From: Acidobacteriota bacterium
GTDB taxonomy: Bacteria; Acidobacteriota; Thermoanaerobaculia; Multivoradales; Multivoraceae
Direction of reading: 5' to 3'
Assembly: GCA_029263415.1 (NCBI GenBank)
Contig: JAJCXN010000044.1
Location: 1-64,000 of the forward strand
Length of the DNA: 64,000 bases
Numbering within the stretch: position 1 is the stretch's first letter; each line of letters opens with the position of its first letter. A program made the translations under genes and the position numbers. The notes below the pieces were generated by a model. It saw nothing but the letters and a program-made list of their open reading frames with translations. It had not been told where the DNA came from and made no database searches. Shown piece by piece: positions 17,278-27,285 of the stretch.

Positions 17278-18699
17278 TCAACAAATGCGACGCAACACAT
17301 GGACACCGAAACCGTCATGATCTCCCTCGGTCATCAAGCGCCAGGAACCAGGTCCGACAACGTTAGGACTCAAGCAAGGCGGCAAATTGTTCGCAAGGTC
17401 GACCAGTTCAAAATTGTGGCCTCCTGGCCCGGCGAGGAACCGCTCGGCAACCCCCTCGTTCTCCTCGAGCTCGAGCGAACAGGTGATCCAGACCAGCAGG
17501 CCACCTGGCCGCACTGCTCTCGAGGCACCTTGCATCAAGCTGCGACCTTCACCAGAGAGTCGACCGATTTCCTCAGCGCTAACTCTCCACTTGAGTTCAG
17601 GGTTCTTCCTGAACGTCCCGGTTCCAGAGCACGGAGCATCCACGACCACCCGATCGAACGACTCAGTGAACGGAGGCAGCGCCGCGTCCGCGACCACTAG
17701 CGGCGACTCGAGCTTCAACCGGCGCCCGTTGTCGCGCATGCGCAATAACCGTGACAGCGAGAGATCCGAGGCGACATGTTGCCCCTCAGGCTGAAAGGCC
17801 TGCATTGAGAACAGCTTGCCTCCTGGGGCGGCAGCCAAGTCGAGGACACGCTCCCCCGAAGCAGGAGGTGGCACCAGTGCGGCGAGCTGACTGGCTTCGT
17901 CTTGGATATAGATGGTGCCGTCCCGAAAAGGTCCGCTTTGCAGCACGGCACCGACTCCACTGTTGACTCGGAGCCCCAAGGGGGCAATGTCACAACCCTC
18001 GACCTCAAGCCCCTCCTCGATCAGTCGTTCAGCCGCTAGCTCGCGGCCACCATGGCTACGAAACCCCAGTAAATGCAAGGACTTCCGGCGATTGTTGGCG
18101 CTCATCAGCGCGACCGTTCTCTTCTTGCCAAACCGCTCGACCCACCGTTCGACAAGGAACTGCGGGTGCGAGTACTCGATGCTCAGCGCCGTGGCTTCAT
18201 CAGCCGCTTCAACCGGCCATTCCGCGAGGTTTTTGCGCCTCGCAATTGACCGCAGGACACCATTTGCGAACGCCACGCCACCGCGATGGGTGACCTGACC
18301 TGCGTGCTCAACGGCCTCGTTGACGATGGCGTGGACCGGAACCCGATCCATATACAACAGTTGGTAGATCCCCACCCTGAGTGGCGGCAGCAGGGCAGGT
18401 TCGATCTTCGACAGCGGCCTCGACGCCGCCTGCTCTAAGACATGGTCAATGCGTCTCAACCAGGTCAGACAGCCACGGACCAGCTCGACTAGCAGCCCGT
18501 GGTCTCGAGGATGGCAGCGGTCCCTCACACCATTGAGAAACGTGTCGGCCGGAGACGACTTGCTCAACGTCTGCTCGATCACCCACGACGCGGCCTCTCG
18601 AACGTTTCCGTGAGCCGAGCGGTTGATCGACACGCGACGGCTCGAACGCAACGCTAGCGGACGGCGGCTCTTGCCGCGATTGTTCCTGCCCTTTGCCAT
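17278..18699 (-). CDS. rsmB: 16S rRNA (cytosine967-C5)-methyltransferase
   Basis: RsmB/Sun family m5C methyltransferase of 473 aa. An N-terminal NusB-like helical domain (to about residue 170, with SPADTFLNGVRDRCHPRDHGLL patterns and VPVHAIVNEAVEHA) is followed by the Rossmann domain: VLDLAAAPGGK for SAM, DAPCSGTGTFRKNPELKWR with one catalytic Cys, and WITCSLELEENE with the second. The ATG at 18699 overlaps the fmt stop as TGATG, so the two are translationally coupled, a frequent pairing in bacteria (often with def, absent here). The N-terminus carries a basic extension. Confidence 0.93.
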   Translation of the reverse strand: MAKGRNNRGKSRRPLALRSSRRVSINRSAHGNVREAASWVIEQTLSKSSPADTFLNGVRDRCHPRDHGLLVELVRGCLTWLRRIDHVLEQAASRPLSKIEPALLPPLRVGIYQLLYMDRVPVHAIVNEAVEHAGQVTHRGGVAFANGVLRSIARRKNLAEWPVEAADEATALSIEYSHPQFLVERWVERFGKKRTVALMSANNRRKSLHLLGFRSHGGRELAAERLIEEGLEVEGCDIAPLGLRVNSGVGAVLQSGPFRDGTIYIQDEASQLAALVPPPASGERVLDLAAAPGGKLFSMQAFQPEGQHVASDLSLSRLLRMRDNGRRLKLESPLVVADAALPPFTESFDRVVVDAPCSGTGTFRKNPELKWRVSAEEIGRLSGEGRSLMQGASRAVRPGGLLVWITCSLELEENEGVAERFLAGPGGHNFELVDLANNLPPCLSPNVVGPGSWRLMTEGDHDGFGVHVLRRIC

Positions 18700-19664
18700 C
18701 AGTCTGCCGCAACCGTCCCGAAGAACTCACCTGGAGCGACCCGCATCCCGTTGACGAAGTCGCGTGCACTCACACTCCGCTTGCCCTGACGTTGCAGTTC
18801 GACCAAACCGAGCGCTTGATCGCAACCGGCCTTCACCCACAGGACGTCCGCGTCGAGTTCGAGCACCTGGCCCGGCCTAGCGCTCCCATCTGCGACCGAG
18901 GATCGCTTCCCGAGCAAGGTACGCTTGATCGCCACCGCCGCACCCCGAAAGTTGGACTTGGTGCCCGGCCACGGATCGAAGGCGCGCACCAAGTTGTGGA
19001 TCACTGGCGCGCTACTGGTCCAATCAAGCTCCCCTAAGGAGCGCTCGAGCATCGGCGCATGGGTCGCTAGCTCATGTTGTTGTCGGGTAGCAGACAGGTC
19101 TCCTTGCTCCCAGCGGTAAAGGGTCTCCACCACAAGCTCTGCGCCGATTTCGCTAAGCCGGATGGACAGCTCACCCGCAGTCTCGTTGTCGCCCACGGCA
19201 AGCGCCCGCTGCAGGAGCACTGGGCCACTATCGAGTCCGCGCTCCATCATCATGGTCGTGACTCCAGCCTCAGTCTCGCCGTGGCGGACGGCTGCCACGA
19301 TCGGCGAGGCTCCGCGATACGCGGGCAACAACGAGGCGTGCAGGTTCATGCAGCCCAACCGCGGCAGCACCAGGAGCTGCTTGCGAAAGATCTGGCCAAA
19401 CGCCACCACAACAGCAAGACATGGTTCGATCTCCTGCAGCGACGCCAGAAACTGGGGATCCTTCACCGCATCCGTTTGCACCAGAGCAACACCATGATCT
19501 TGAGCCCACTGGGCGACCGGCGGCGCCACCGATTGACGACCGCGACCCGCTGTTCGGGTTGGTTGTGAGACCACCAGCACAGGCGTACGGCCGGCCGCGT
19601 GGAGCGCGTCAAGAGTCGGCACCGCGAACTGCGGCGTACCAAAGAAGACCAGGCGCTCGATCAC
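18699..19664 (-). CDS. fmt: Methionyl-tRNA formyltransferase
   Basis: Formylates initiator Met-tRNA using 10-formyl-tetrahydrofolate. The catalytic domain shows LVFFGTPQFAVPTLDAL, QPTRTAGRGRQ, MNLHASLLPAYRGASPI (with the SLLP motif) and a GVTTMMMERGLDSGPVL segment with catalytic Asp; the C-terminal OB-like domain follows. I place the start at GTG 19664 (reading MIERLVFFGT) because GAGG lies 5 nt upstream; the ATG at 19727 would add 21 unconserved residues and has no visible ribosome site. Confidence 0.93.
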   Translation of the reverse strand: MIERLVFFGTPQFAVPTLDALHAAGRTPVLVVSQPTRTAGRGRQSVAPPVAQWAQDHGVALVQTDAVKDPQFLASLQEIEPCLAVVVAFGQIFRKQLLVLPRLGCMNLHASLLPAYRGASPIVAAVRHGETEAGVTTMMMERGLDSGPVLLQRALAVGDNETAGELSIRLSEIGAELVVETLYRWEQGDLSATRQQHELATHAPMLERSLGELDWTSSAPVIHNLVRAFDPWPGTKSNFRGAAVAIKRTLLGKRSSVADGSARPGQVLELDADVLWVKAGCDQALGLVELQRQGKRSVSARDFVNGMRVAPGEFFGTVAAD

Positions 19665-19837
19665 TCCTGCCTCGGAAAGCGGCACTGCGGCTGTTGGGTT
19701 CGTTGGTTTCAATTCAGCAGCTCTCATTCGGTTGACGCGCTTTGGCTCGGATCATGTCGAGCCAGGGGACTCTAGCCCGGCGGGCCAGCAAGGAAGAGTC
19801 TCTCAGCAGCAAACACTGTGGGCAAATCGGGCGGTCG

Positions 19838-22441
19838 CTATTCGCGGGGAGCCGAGTCCACTTCTTCGAAGTAGTTTGCAGGCACCAAAACCTCCCGCGG
19901 CTTACTGCCTTGCGCGGGCCCCAAAATGCCGTCATCGGCAAGCATGTCGATCAACCGGGCAGCACGAGAGAAGCCGACCCGCATCCTACGCTGCAGGAAA
20001 CTAGCGGAACCCATCCCCTCCGAGACCACCAACCGCGCCGCGTCATCAAACAGAGGATCTGCGTCGTCGGCACCGCCGCCTCCCGAACCGCTCTTGTCTT
20101 CCTTCGGCGGCTTGACCACACTCAAATCGAGTTCAGGCTTACCAAGCCGCTTAAGCCAGCGAATGAGACCAGCCGTCTCCTGCTCACTGACATAGGCGCC
20201 ATGGAGGCGTATCGGGCGAGCGCTACCTGGTGGCAAGAACAGCATGTCGCCCTTGCCCAGCAGCTTCTCTGAGCCAATCTGGTCGAGAATTGTCCGTGAG
20301 TCGTGGCGAGTTGCGGTCGCAAACGCCATGCGGCACGGGAAGTTGGCCTTGATGGTGCCAGTCAAAACGTCCACCGACGGCCGCTGGGTAGCCACAATCA
20401 GGTGAATGCCGACAGCACGCGCCATCTGAGCCAGGCGGGCGATGGAATGCTCTACTTCTGAAGAAGAGACCATCATCAGGTCAGCGAGCTCATCAATGAT
20501 GATGACCAGATAGGGCAGCTGCTTGAGCTCAGAGAAATCGGCGACTTCCTCTCCTTCACCCTTGAGCGAGATGCGTTGCTGCACCTCGGGGTCGAGGATC
20601 GCCTTGTTATAGAAGTCGATGGAGCGCACGTGCACTTCCGCCAACAGCCGGTAGCGCCGCTCCATCTCAGAGACCGCCCAACGCAGCGCGTTGGACGCTT
20701 TCTTGGGCTCCACCACAACTTCGGTCTTGAGGTGGGGAATGTCCGAGTACACACCAAGCTCGATGCGCTTCGGATCGATAAAGATGAACTTCACTTCATC
20801 GCGATGGGCCTTGTAGAGAATCGAAGTGATCATCGACTGCAGGCCGACACTTTTACCTGCACCAGTGGCACCCGCTACCAAGAGATGCGGCATCTTGGCA
20901 AGATCGACGTAGTAGGACTCGCCGTGCAAAGTGCTTCCCAGTGCCATCGTCAGTGGCGAAACGTTCTTCTGAAACTCGGCATCCGCCAAGAGGGGACCCA
21001 GGTGAATAATGGCGCGGTTGTTGTTTGGCACCTCGATGCCCAAGGTCGAACGGCCGGGGATACGGTCAATGCGGATCGACTCGGCGCGCAAGGCGAGCGC
21101 TAGGTCGTCCGACAGATTGACAATCTGCGACACCTTCACACCCGGCGCAGGCTGGAACTCGAAAACGGTAATGACCGGCCCCGGCGTGATGCCATCGACC
21201 ACGCCTTGAACACCGAACTCGGCGCAACGCTCGCGAATGGCTTCGCCCATCGCCACCAGGTCGTTCTCGGAAATCGGCTGCTTTGTCTTTTCCAGTGACA
21301 GCAAGTTCACGGGAGGCAGAGCGTAAGGGTCTCCCGACGCCTTGAACAATTCTGGCTGCAGAGAAGCGACTGGCGCCGCCGTGGCACTCTTGGCCAGTCT
21401 CGGCGCTGCGGGTTGCTTCGTGCGACCGCGCAGGAAGGCTGGCGATGGCTTCTTGGGCCCAGACAACCCGGGGATCGCTCCGGCAGGCGCTGGCACGACG
21501 TCAGCGCCACCGCCATGTAACAAGACATCGTCGAGCGACTGAGGTTGATAGCCGCCTTGCTCAAGGTCTGCGTCCGCTGGAGGCGCCCCAGCGAGTTTCT
21601 GGAACGAGAACGCGCCTGTGCCTTGGCGCCTGACCACACGCAATGGCGGTGGTGGTTCCGCAGGCTCTGGCGCCTCGTTCCGTTGGATGACGGGACTGTT
21701 GCGCTTTTCTTCGGTGCGCTCCAAGTGCTTTTCCATCACTCGCTTGCGCGACTTTTCGCGATCGCGCCGCTCACGGTGTCGCTCGATGGCCAGCCGACCC
21801 GAAGTCGAGCGTTGGCGGATCGCTAGCCACCACTCGCGCGCGACATCCTCGAGACTAGTCTGGATGGCAAGGGCAACACCTACGATCAGCCCGGCAAGCA
21901 AGACCAGAACCGCGCCAAGCCACCCAAGCTTTCCTTCCAGGCCCCCGCCCAGCATCAACCCCAACGCCCCGCCCGACCGCAAGGGTTCGCCACGCCAAGT
22001 GACGTCGCCAAGAACGACGTGGAGCAGCAGCGGGCAGACTAGCAAGACCAGTCCGATGCCAATGCCACGACCCGCCACCGGCTCAGGAACCGTCTTGCGC
22101 AAGCGCCGAGCTCCACCCCAAACGGCCGCTCCGCTCACCGCGAAGGCAGCAAGACCAAAGAGCCCCAACAACAACGCCGAGAGTTGAGCACCCACCGGGC
22201 CGATCCAGTTACGTCGTTCGCTGTCACCCGAGATCTGCAGAACGCTCTCGTCGCGAGGGTGGTAGCTGAACAAGCTGGCAAGCAAGAGCAATCCGGCCGC
22301 TACCAATACGACACCAAAGGCAAATCGCACCTTTTCTTGCAGAGCACCGTCTTCAATCGGGCCGCTGGTCGCGGTCTGCTTGCTGCCCGCGCGCTTCTTG
22401 ACGACAGTCTTTCTTCGAGTGTTGCTACGGGCCACGTTCAT
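19838..22441 (-). CDS. ftsK: DNA translocase FtsK/SpoIIIE
   Basis: Septal DNA pump of 867 aa that clears and orients chromosome ends during division. About four hydrophobic segments occupy residues 35-205 (for example VVLVAAGLLLLASLF, VLVLLAGLIVGVALAI). A charged, Pro-rich linker runs to about 370. The motor follows with Walker A GATGAGKSVGLQSMI near 525 and Walker B LVIIIDELADLMM near 650. The C-terminal gamma winged helix (VSEGMGSASFLQRRMRVG, AARLIDMLADDGI) should read polar KOPS-like sites. The linker is much shorter than in E. coli FtsK. It lies upstream of fmt on the same strand. Confidence 0.95.
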   Translation of the reverse strand: MNVARSNTRRKTVVKKRAGSKQTATSGPIEDGALQEKVRFAFGVVLVAAGLLLLASLFSYHPRDESVLQISGDSERRNWIGPVGAQLSALLLGLFGLAAFAVSGAAVWGGARRLRKTVPEPVAGRGIGIGLVLLVCPLLLHVVLGDVTWRGEPLRSGGALGLMLGGGLEGKLGWLGAVLVLLAGLIVGVALAIQTSLEDVAREWWLAIRQRSTSGRLAIERHRERRDREKSRKRVMEKHLERTEEKRNSPVIQRNEAPEPAEPPPPLRVVRRQGTGAFSFQKLAGAPPADADLEQGGYQPQSLDDVLLHGGGADVVPAPAGAIPGLSGPKKPSPAFLRGRTKQPAAPRLAKSATAAPVASLQPELFKASGDPYALPPVNLLSLEKTKQPISENDLVAMGEAIRERCAEFGVQGVVDGITPGPVITVFEFQPAPGVKVSQIVNLSDDLALALRAESIRIDRIPGRSTLGIEVPNNNRAIIHLGPLLADAEFQKNVSPLTMALGSTLHGESYYVDLAKMPHLLVAGATGAGKSVGLQSMITSILYKAHRDEVKFIFIDPKRIELGVYSDIPHLKTEVVVEPKKASNALRWAVSEMERRYRLLAEVHVRSIDFYNKAILDPEVQQRISLKGEGEEVADFSELKQLPYLVIIIDELADLMMVSSSEVEHSIARLAQMARAVGIHLIVATQRPSVDVLTGTIKANFPCRMAFATATRHDSRTILDQIGSEKLLGKGDMLFLPPGSARPIRLHGAYVSEQETAGLIRWLKRLGKPELDLSVVKPPKEDKSGSGGGGADDADPLFDDAARLVVSEGMGSASFLQRRMRVGFSRAARLIDMLADDGILGPAQGSKPREVLVPANYFEEVDSAPRE

Positions 22442-22552
22442 CGCGGAAGTCTAGCAACATCAAGGACTTAGGGATTACTTGCTCATGGCCAACGGCGCTC
22501 GACCGCCGCATCAACGACGCCGCGTCGAGTCGCTTCGCAGTCCTCGACAACG

Positions 22553-23455
22553 CTAGTCGCTAGGTTCCTCTTGACCCTCCAAGGTCCGCCAAAGACTAAC
22601 CCACACAGGGATGTCGAGTTCCTCTGCACGCTGCTTGTTACCGACACCCGCTCGCTCTAGCGCGTCGAGCAACAGGGCACCGGAATAGCGGCCACCGATC
22701 GAGTTGCGCAAGGCGTTCCGAAGGGTCTTGCGGCGCTGAGAAAAGCCGGCGAAAACCACCCGCGTAAAACTCTCCCATCGCGCGAGCGGAACCATAGGCG
22801 GTGCAAGTTCGAGACCCACAAACGCACTGTCTACCTTCGGAGGCGGCACGAACGAACCGGGTTTCACCCGACCCAATAGCCGAGCTCCACCGCCGCGCAC
22901 GGTGCGTGCTCGCACCAACACACTCAGCGCGCCATACTCGGCATCGCCAGGAACAGCGCAAATCCGTTGCGCTACTTCCAACTGCACCAGAAAGGCAAGC
23001 TTCATGCCCGCCGACCCACCCACCAACGCTCGCCGCAGAAGTACCGTAGCGATTCCGTACGGCAGGTTGCCCACAACTCGATGATCTCGATTCAGACGGG
23101 TCCAATCTAAGTCGAGAGCGTCGCCAACCAGAAGCGACCACCGGTCCTCAAATCGCCCCCCATCGAGAGCCGCCAACCGCCTCGACAGCTCGAACGCCCA
23201 TTGCGAGTCGAGCTCAATCGCTATGACCCGTGCTCCGTGACGTAGAAGCTCGTTGGTCAACACACCACCGCCGGGTCCAATCTCCAGGACGGACGAAGCC
23301 GCCTCCTGGGTCGGGCTTGGGTTGAGCGTTAGCCCCAAGTAGTTGAGGATCGGGGCTACCAGAGCGCCGGAGCTCAGATGATGCTGGCCCAACTCCTTGC
23401 GCAACGCGGGCTTCGAATCGGGGCGGGTTGTGGGCATTCCTGGTTCCTGCTTCAT
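22553..23455 (-). CDS. rsmA: 16S rRNA dimethyladenosine transferase RsmA/KsgA
   Basis: Dimethylates A1518 and A1519 in 16S rRNA late in 30S assembly. Visible are RKELGQHHLSS, the SAM site VLEIGPGGGVLTNELL with acidic IAIELD, and the catalytic motif VVGNLPYGIATVLLRR (NLPY). The C-terminal helical domain includes RKTLRNALRNSIGG. I start it at ATG 23455 (MKQEPGM); ATG 23437 is equally possible and the frame is open to 23518. One departure is GQHHL where most homologues read GQNFL or GQHFL. Confidence 0.92.
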   Translation of the reverse strand: MKQEPGMPTTRPDSKPALRKELGQHHLSSGALVAPILNYLGLTLNPSPTQEAASSVLEIGPGGGVLTNELLRHGARVIAIELDSQWAFELSRRLAALDGGRFEDRWSLLVGDALDLDWTRLNRDHRVVGNLPYGIATVLLRRALVGGSAGMKLAFLVQLEVAQRICAVPGDAEYGALSVLVRARTVRGGGARLLGRVKPGSFVPPPKVDSAFVGLELAPPMVPLARWESFTRVVFAGFSQRRKTLRNALRNSIGGRYSGALLLDALERAGVGNKQRAEELDIPVWVSLWRTLEGQEEPSD

Positions 23456-23855
23456 GGACTCGTCACAGCCCAAGCTTAGGTCTGTGGCGGTGATTGTCTC
23501 AGACAACCTTAAGCTCATTGACCGCAGCCGAATCCCACTGGTACCCTGGCCAACAGAAACAACCGCGGCGCCTCCAAGGCTTCGTGGTCATGAGAGCTGC
23601 CCTGCCGTGAAGGCTTCCGAGGGGCATCGAGCTAATAGAAGCCTTGTCCGCGACGGCTCGTCGCATTCAACCATCGCAACTGCTTTGCACCGCTCAAGCC
23701 AAGGCTTGGGTTCATAGTCGGCCCCGCCGACATCGACGCTGCACTCGTGTGAGGAAAGCTGTCGTTGATTCAAGGCAGCGCAGTCAAGAGTTCGACAATC
23801 CGGCCTGAGCGTCCATAGAACACTTGACTCACATAGTAGAGACAGGAGACTTCAC
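23456..23855. other. Divergent region between rsmA and lat
   Basis: About 400 bp with no recognisable gene. The lat ribosome site AGGAGA sits at 23844-23849. TTGACT at 23824 is too close to the lat ATG to be its -35 element. A short inverted repeat, CAAGCC-AAGGCTTG, lies near 23697-23710. No riboswitch-like architecture stands out. Confidence 0.45.
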
Positions 23856-25199
23856 ATGACCACAACCGCAACTGACAAGACTCGATCGATCGAGCCTGCC
23901 AACGTCCACGAGACCCTGAGCAAGCACATCCTCGCCGACGGCTACGACCTGGTCTTGGACCTTGAACGCAGCCACGACGTGCATCTTTACGATGCTAAGG
24001 GAGAACGCGAGATTCTCGATTTCTTCACCAGCTTTTCGACGGTGCCCCTCGGCTACAACCACCCAGTCTTCGACAGTCCCGACTTTAAGCGAGAGATGCT
24101 CAACGCCGGCGCCAACAAGCCCGCCAACTCCGATCTTTATACGGTGGAGATGGCTGAGTTCGTAGCAGCCTTCGCGCGCACCGTCCCTGAAGCGTTGCGC
24201 TCTCACCTGTTCTTCGTCGCTGGCGGAGCTCTGGCGGTCGAGAACACGATGAAAGCAGCCTTCGATTGGAAGCATCGGAAGAATGCAGCGGCTGGGCGCG
24301 ATGAAAGCCTCGGCAACAAGATCATTCATTTCAAAGAAGCGTTCCACGGTCGTAGCGGCTACACGCTCAGCGTCACCAACACAGACCCAACCAAGACCCA
24401 GTACTTCCCGCAGTTCGACTGGCCACGTATCACCAACCCTAAGCTCAGCTTCCCGCTGACTGAAGAGGGCGTGGCGGAGACCGCACGGCTCGAAGAGCAA
24501 GCGATCATGGAGATCCTGGCAGCGCTCGAGCAGTACCCGCACGACATCGCCGGTTTGCTGATCGAGCCAATTCAAGGGGAAGGTGGGGACAACCACTTCC
24601 GCATCGAGTTCATGCAGGAACTCCGCCGATTGGCCGACGAGCATGAATTTCTCCTCATCTTCGACGAAGTGCAGACCGGCTTCGGCGCCACCGGCAAGTG
24701 GTGGTGCTTCGAGCACTTCGGCGTAGAGCCCGACCTCTTTGCTTTCGGGAAGAAGACGCAGATCTGCGGTATCGCTGGAGGCAGTCGTCTCGACGAGGTC
24801 GACTCGGTATTCAAAATTTCTAGCCGAATCAACTCGACCTGGGGCGGCAACTTGGTGGACATGATCCGCTGTCGTCGCATTATCGAGACCATCGAGCAGG
24901 ACAACCTGCTCGCCAACGCCGCCACCATGGGCGATGCACTTCTGGCGGGACTGCGCGAACTCGAACAACGCTTTGAAGGCAAAGTGACCAACGCTCGCGG
25001 GCTTGGGCTCTTCTTGGCTTTCGATCTGCCGGATGGCGACACTCGAGCCAAATGCCTCGACGGTTTGCTCGCCAAGAACATGCTTGGACTGGCTTCCGGC
25101 CCGCGATCGGTTCGCTTTAGGCCATCGCTGATTCTCAGTCAGGCCAACGTCGAAGACGGACTGAGTCGTCTCGGCGAGGTCCTCAACGAGATCCTCTAG
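23856..25199 (+). CDS. lat: L-lysine 6-aminotransferase
   Basis: PLP enzyme moving the epsilon-amino group of lysine to 2-oxoglutarate, giving aminoadipate semialdehyde (which cyclises to piperideine-6-carboxylate). The fold-type I class III pattern is clear: FFTSFSTVPLGYNHP, FFVAGGALAVENTMKAAF, FHGRSGYTLSVTNTD, LLIEPIQGEGGDNHF, LLIFDEVQTGFGATGKWW and FGKKTQICG carrying the PLP lysine. These motifs, with the C-terminal GLASGPRSVRFRPSLI, match Lat rather than ornithine or GABA transaminases. 447 aa. The next enzyme, AmaB, is encoded at 27633, supporting a lysine catabolic route. Confidence 0.92.
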   Translation: MTTTATDKTRSIEPANVHETLSKHILADGYDLVLDLERSHDVHLYDAKGEREILDFFTSFSTVPLGYNHPVFDSPDFKREMLNAGANKPANSDLYTVEMAEFVAAFARTVPEALRSHLFFVAGGALAVENTMKAAFDWKHRKNAAAGRDESLGNKIIHFKEAFHGRSGYTLSVTNTDPTKTQYFPQFDWPRITNPKLSFPLTEEGVAETARLEEQAIMEILAALEQYPHDIAGLLIEPIQGEGGDNHFRIEFMQELRRLADEHEFLLIFDEVQTGFGATGKWWCFEHFGVEPDLFAFGKKTQICGIAGGSRLDEVDSVFKISSRINSTWGGNLVDMIRCRRIIETIEQDNLLANAATMGDALLAGLRELEQRFEGKVTNARGLGLFLAFDLPDGDTRAKCLDGLLAKNMLGLASGPRSVRFRPSLILSQANVEDGLSRLGEVLNEIL

Positions 25200-27285
25200 T
25201 ACTGAGTCGGCAGTCGTCGGCGAAGATCCCAGGGTCAAACCCTTCGAGTTCCAGGGCCGGTGGCATCTGGATCGTCGCCGCCAGGCGACGATCAATGGTG
25301 GCGCGTGCGAGAGCAACCGGAGACGGCGAGCGCCTGAACGCGAATAGCGACAAGGACGTCTCGCTGGTCTCGTCCGCCAGCAGTACCAAGTCGAGAGGAT
25401 CGACCACCATCGACGATCGCTCCGGCAGGGCCCGCTCAGCGTCGATGAGGGCTGCGCGCCATCCGATCGGGATCTCAACGCGGGCGTCCAACAATCGCAC
25501 AGAGGCCCCCCGCACATCAGGCCGAGCTAGTAGTTCTGGTGTCACCAAGAGCCTCGGTTCAGCCAGCAGCGCCCTGGCGACGGCGTCGAGTGAGCGAGAC
25601 TGAGCTTCGCTGACCGTCCGCTCATCGAACGGCCCTGGATCGAGCAGCCCTGCCAAGAGATAGGGGCCCAGAGGATCGCCGGGAGACAGATCGCAAGAAC
25701 GCGCGAGCGCGGCGCCTGCTTGCTCAAGGTCTCCTTGACCTCGAGCAACGTCGCCTGCGCTCAAAAAGAGGGCGGCAAGCCCCGTCGCCGCCTCGGCCGC
25801 TGTCACCGCATCGGCGGTGATCCCGTTGCTTCGTGCTAGTGACGCTCGATATAGCGGGTGGCCAGGGTCAGAGCGAACCGCAGCGTCGAGCTGACCGCGC
25901 TGATAGCTGAACTGGGCGCGTACGGGCCCCAAACAGACGACACCAAGAAGCACGACCACCACGGCTGAGGCGATGCGGCTCGCTGGAGAGCGCGGAGCCC
26001 TGCCGCTCAGGCTGCTCGCCCCCAGCCGAACCCCCAGCACCATCGGAATTAGCACCCAGACTGCCATCACGTCGAAGAAGCCACCGACGATGGCGGTAGT
26101 TGAGATACCGATCAACGAAACATCCGCAGCGCTCGCCCACGCCCGTGCATTCGAGTCTCTGAGCTGGCCGCTGTCACGACGGCGAGCGCGTACCCAAGCC
26201 AAGGCAACAAGAATGGCCAGCACGCTGCCCAGGGCGCCCACCTCGTACAAGAGATCAAACGGAAGCGAGTGCACGTCGGTCACCGTCTGCTGTGCCGGCA
26301 AACCAGAGAAGTCTAAATACTGCGAGAGCGTCCACGACGACGAGCCTGGGCCACTGCCCAGCAAGGGCCGGTCGCGCCAGCCGTCGATCCCAGCTCGCAG
26401 ATACTGCCATCGGGCCTCCATCGATCGATCACCAGCACCCATCAACGACAGCAAGCGACGCCAGCCCGCAGCGAGAACCACCGCACTCGCGGTTGCCAAT
26501 GCGGCCACCAGGCGCGCCCCGCCCAGACGGCCTCCAGCAGGGCGCGGAAAAGTCCACACCACCACCATCACCTGCACGCCAAACCCCAGCGCGCCGCCCA
26601 GTGAGCGAGTCGCGAGCAGAGCCATGAGCCCCAAGCCCGCCGCCACCAGGCTAAGACCTCGCCAACCCCAAGACCCCGACGACACAGCGCGTTGCGTCGC
26701 GGTCGCCTGCCAACGGCTCGGCAGGACCGCCAGGGGGAGTACGGCGACCAGCCAGATCGCAAGCAGGTTGTGGTGCCCGAGCGGCATCGCCGCTCGTGGC
26801 GAGCCCCGCACCAACCAGTCCCAGAGCGCGACCACCGAAACCAGCAACACTGCGATTGCAAACCCGGCTTCCGCCAAGCTCCGCCGCGATCGCGAGTCCA
26901 TCGCGGTCCGCATCGTGGGTACCAAGAGCAACAGCCAGGGTCCGTAGCAAAGAAAGAGTAAGCCGGCACGCGGTACAGGCGAGACCCACCAACTGGCGAC
27001 CCCCAAACCCAGCACCAACCACGGGAGCATTCCGATCCAAGCGTCGATCACACTCTTGCGCTCGCCTCTGCCCCCGCGGCCGAGGCCGAGGCCGAGTGGA
27101 TCAAGAACACTGCAATGTCGACTGGCAGCTCCCCACGCCGCGCACAGAGCAAGTACCAACATGCCCACAGCGACTGCCCACGGCCTGGTACCGCTGGCAA
27201 AGCCGCCGAGCTGAAGAGCAAACGCGCCAACCAGTACTGGTGGCATCAACCCTCTCCAACTCGCAGCACTTGGCTGGTCGCTCAA
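25183..27285 (-). CDS. O-antigen ligase/polymerase-like membrane protein with soluble tail
   Basis: A 700 aa inner-membrane protein. Residues 1 to about 450 hold roughly 10-12 hydrophobic segments (for example MLPWLVLGLGVASWW, AGFAIAVLLVSVVALW). The region LGHHNLLAIWLVAVLP and the periplasmic-loop motif GWRDRPLLGSGPGSS...DVHSLPFDLLYEVG are characteristic of the Wzy/WaaL O-antigen ligase family. The last about 230 residues are soluble and helical, with TPR-like spacing (AGDVARGQGDLEQAGAALARSCDLSPGDP). TTG at 27285 has GGAGG 7 nt upstream. It overlaps the lat stop tail-to-tail by 17 bp. Substrate unknown. Confidence 0.82.
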   Translation of the reverse strand: MSDQPSAASWRGLMPPVLVGAFALQLGGFASGTRPWAVAVGMLVLALCAAWGAASRHCSVLDPLGLGLGRGGRGERKSVIDAWIGMLPWLVLGLGVASWWVSPVPRAGLLFLCYGPWLLLLVPTMRTAMDSRSRRSLAEAGFAIAVLLVSVVALWDWLVRGSPRAAMPLGHHNLLAIWLVAVLPLAVLPSRWQATATQRAVSSGSWGWRGLSLVAAGLGLMALLATRSLGGALGFGVQVMVVVWTFPRPAGGRLGGARLVAALATASAVVLAAGWRRLLSLMGAGDRSMEARWQYLRAGIDGWRDRPLLGSGPGSSSWTLSQYLDFSGLPAQQTVTDVHSLPFDLLYEVGALGSVLAILVALAWVRARRRDSGQLRDSNARAWASAADVSLIGISTTAIVGGFFDVMAVWVLIPMVLGVRLGASSLSGRAPRSPASRIASAVVVVLLGVVCLGPVRAQFSYQRGQLDAAVRSDPGHPLYRASLARSNGITADAVTAAEAATGLAALFLSAGDVARGQGDLEQAGAALARSCDLSPGDPLGPYLLAGLLDPGPFDERTVSEAQSRSLDAVARALLAEPRLLVTPELLARPDVRGASVRLLDARVEIPIGWRAALIDAERALPERSSMVVDPLDLVLLADETSETSLSLFAFRRSPSPVALARATIDRRLAATIQMPPALELEGFDPGIFADDCRLSTRGSR

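Noticed and set aside
23824-23829. TTGACT as the -35 box of lat
   Set aside because: It lies about 27 bp before the start codon, so the -10 and transcription start would fall on the ribosome site.
23829-25517. Long open frame on the minus strand opposite lat
   Set aside because: It is the antisense shadow of lat: codon use, composition (many Val, Glu, Gln, His) and lack of family motifs all fit a mirror of a GC-rich gene.
25973-26947. 324-codon plus-strand frame inside the O-antigen-ligase-like gene
   Set aside because: Antisense shadow of a membrane protein gene, with Arg/Pro/Thr-rich composition and no motifs.
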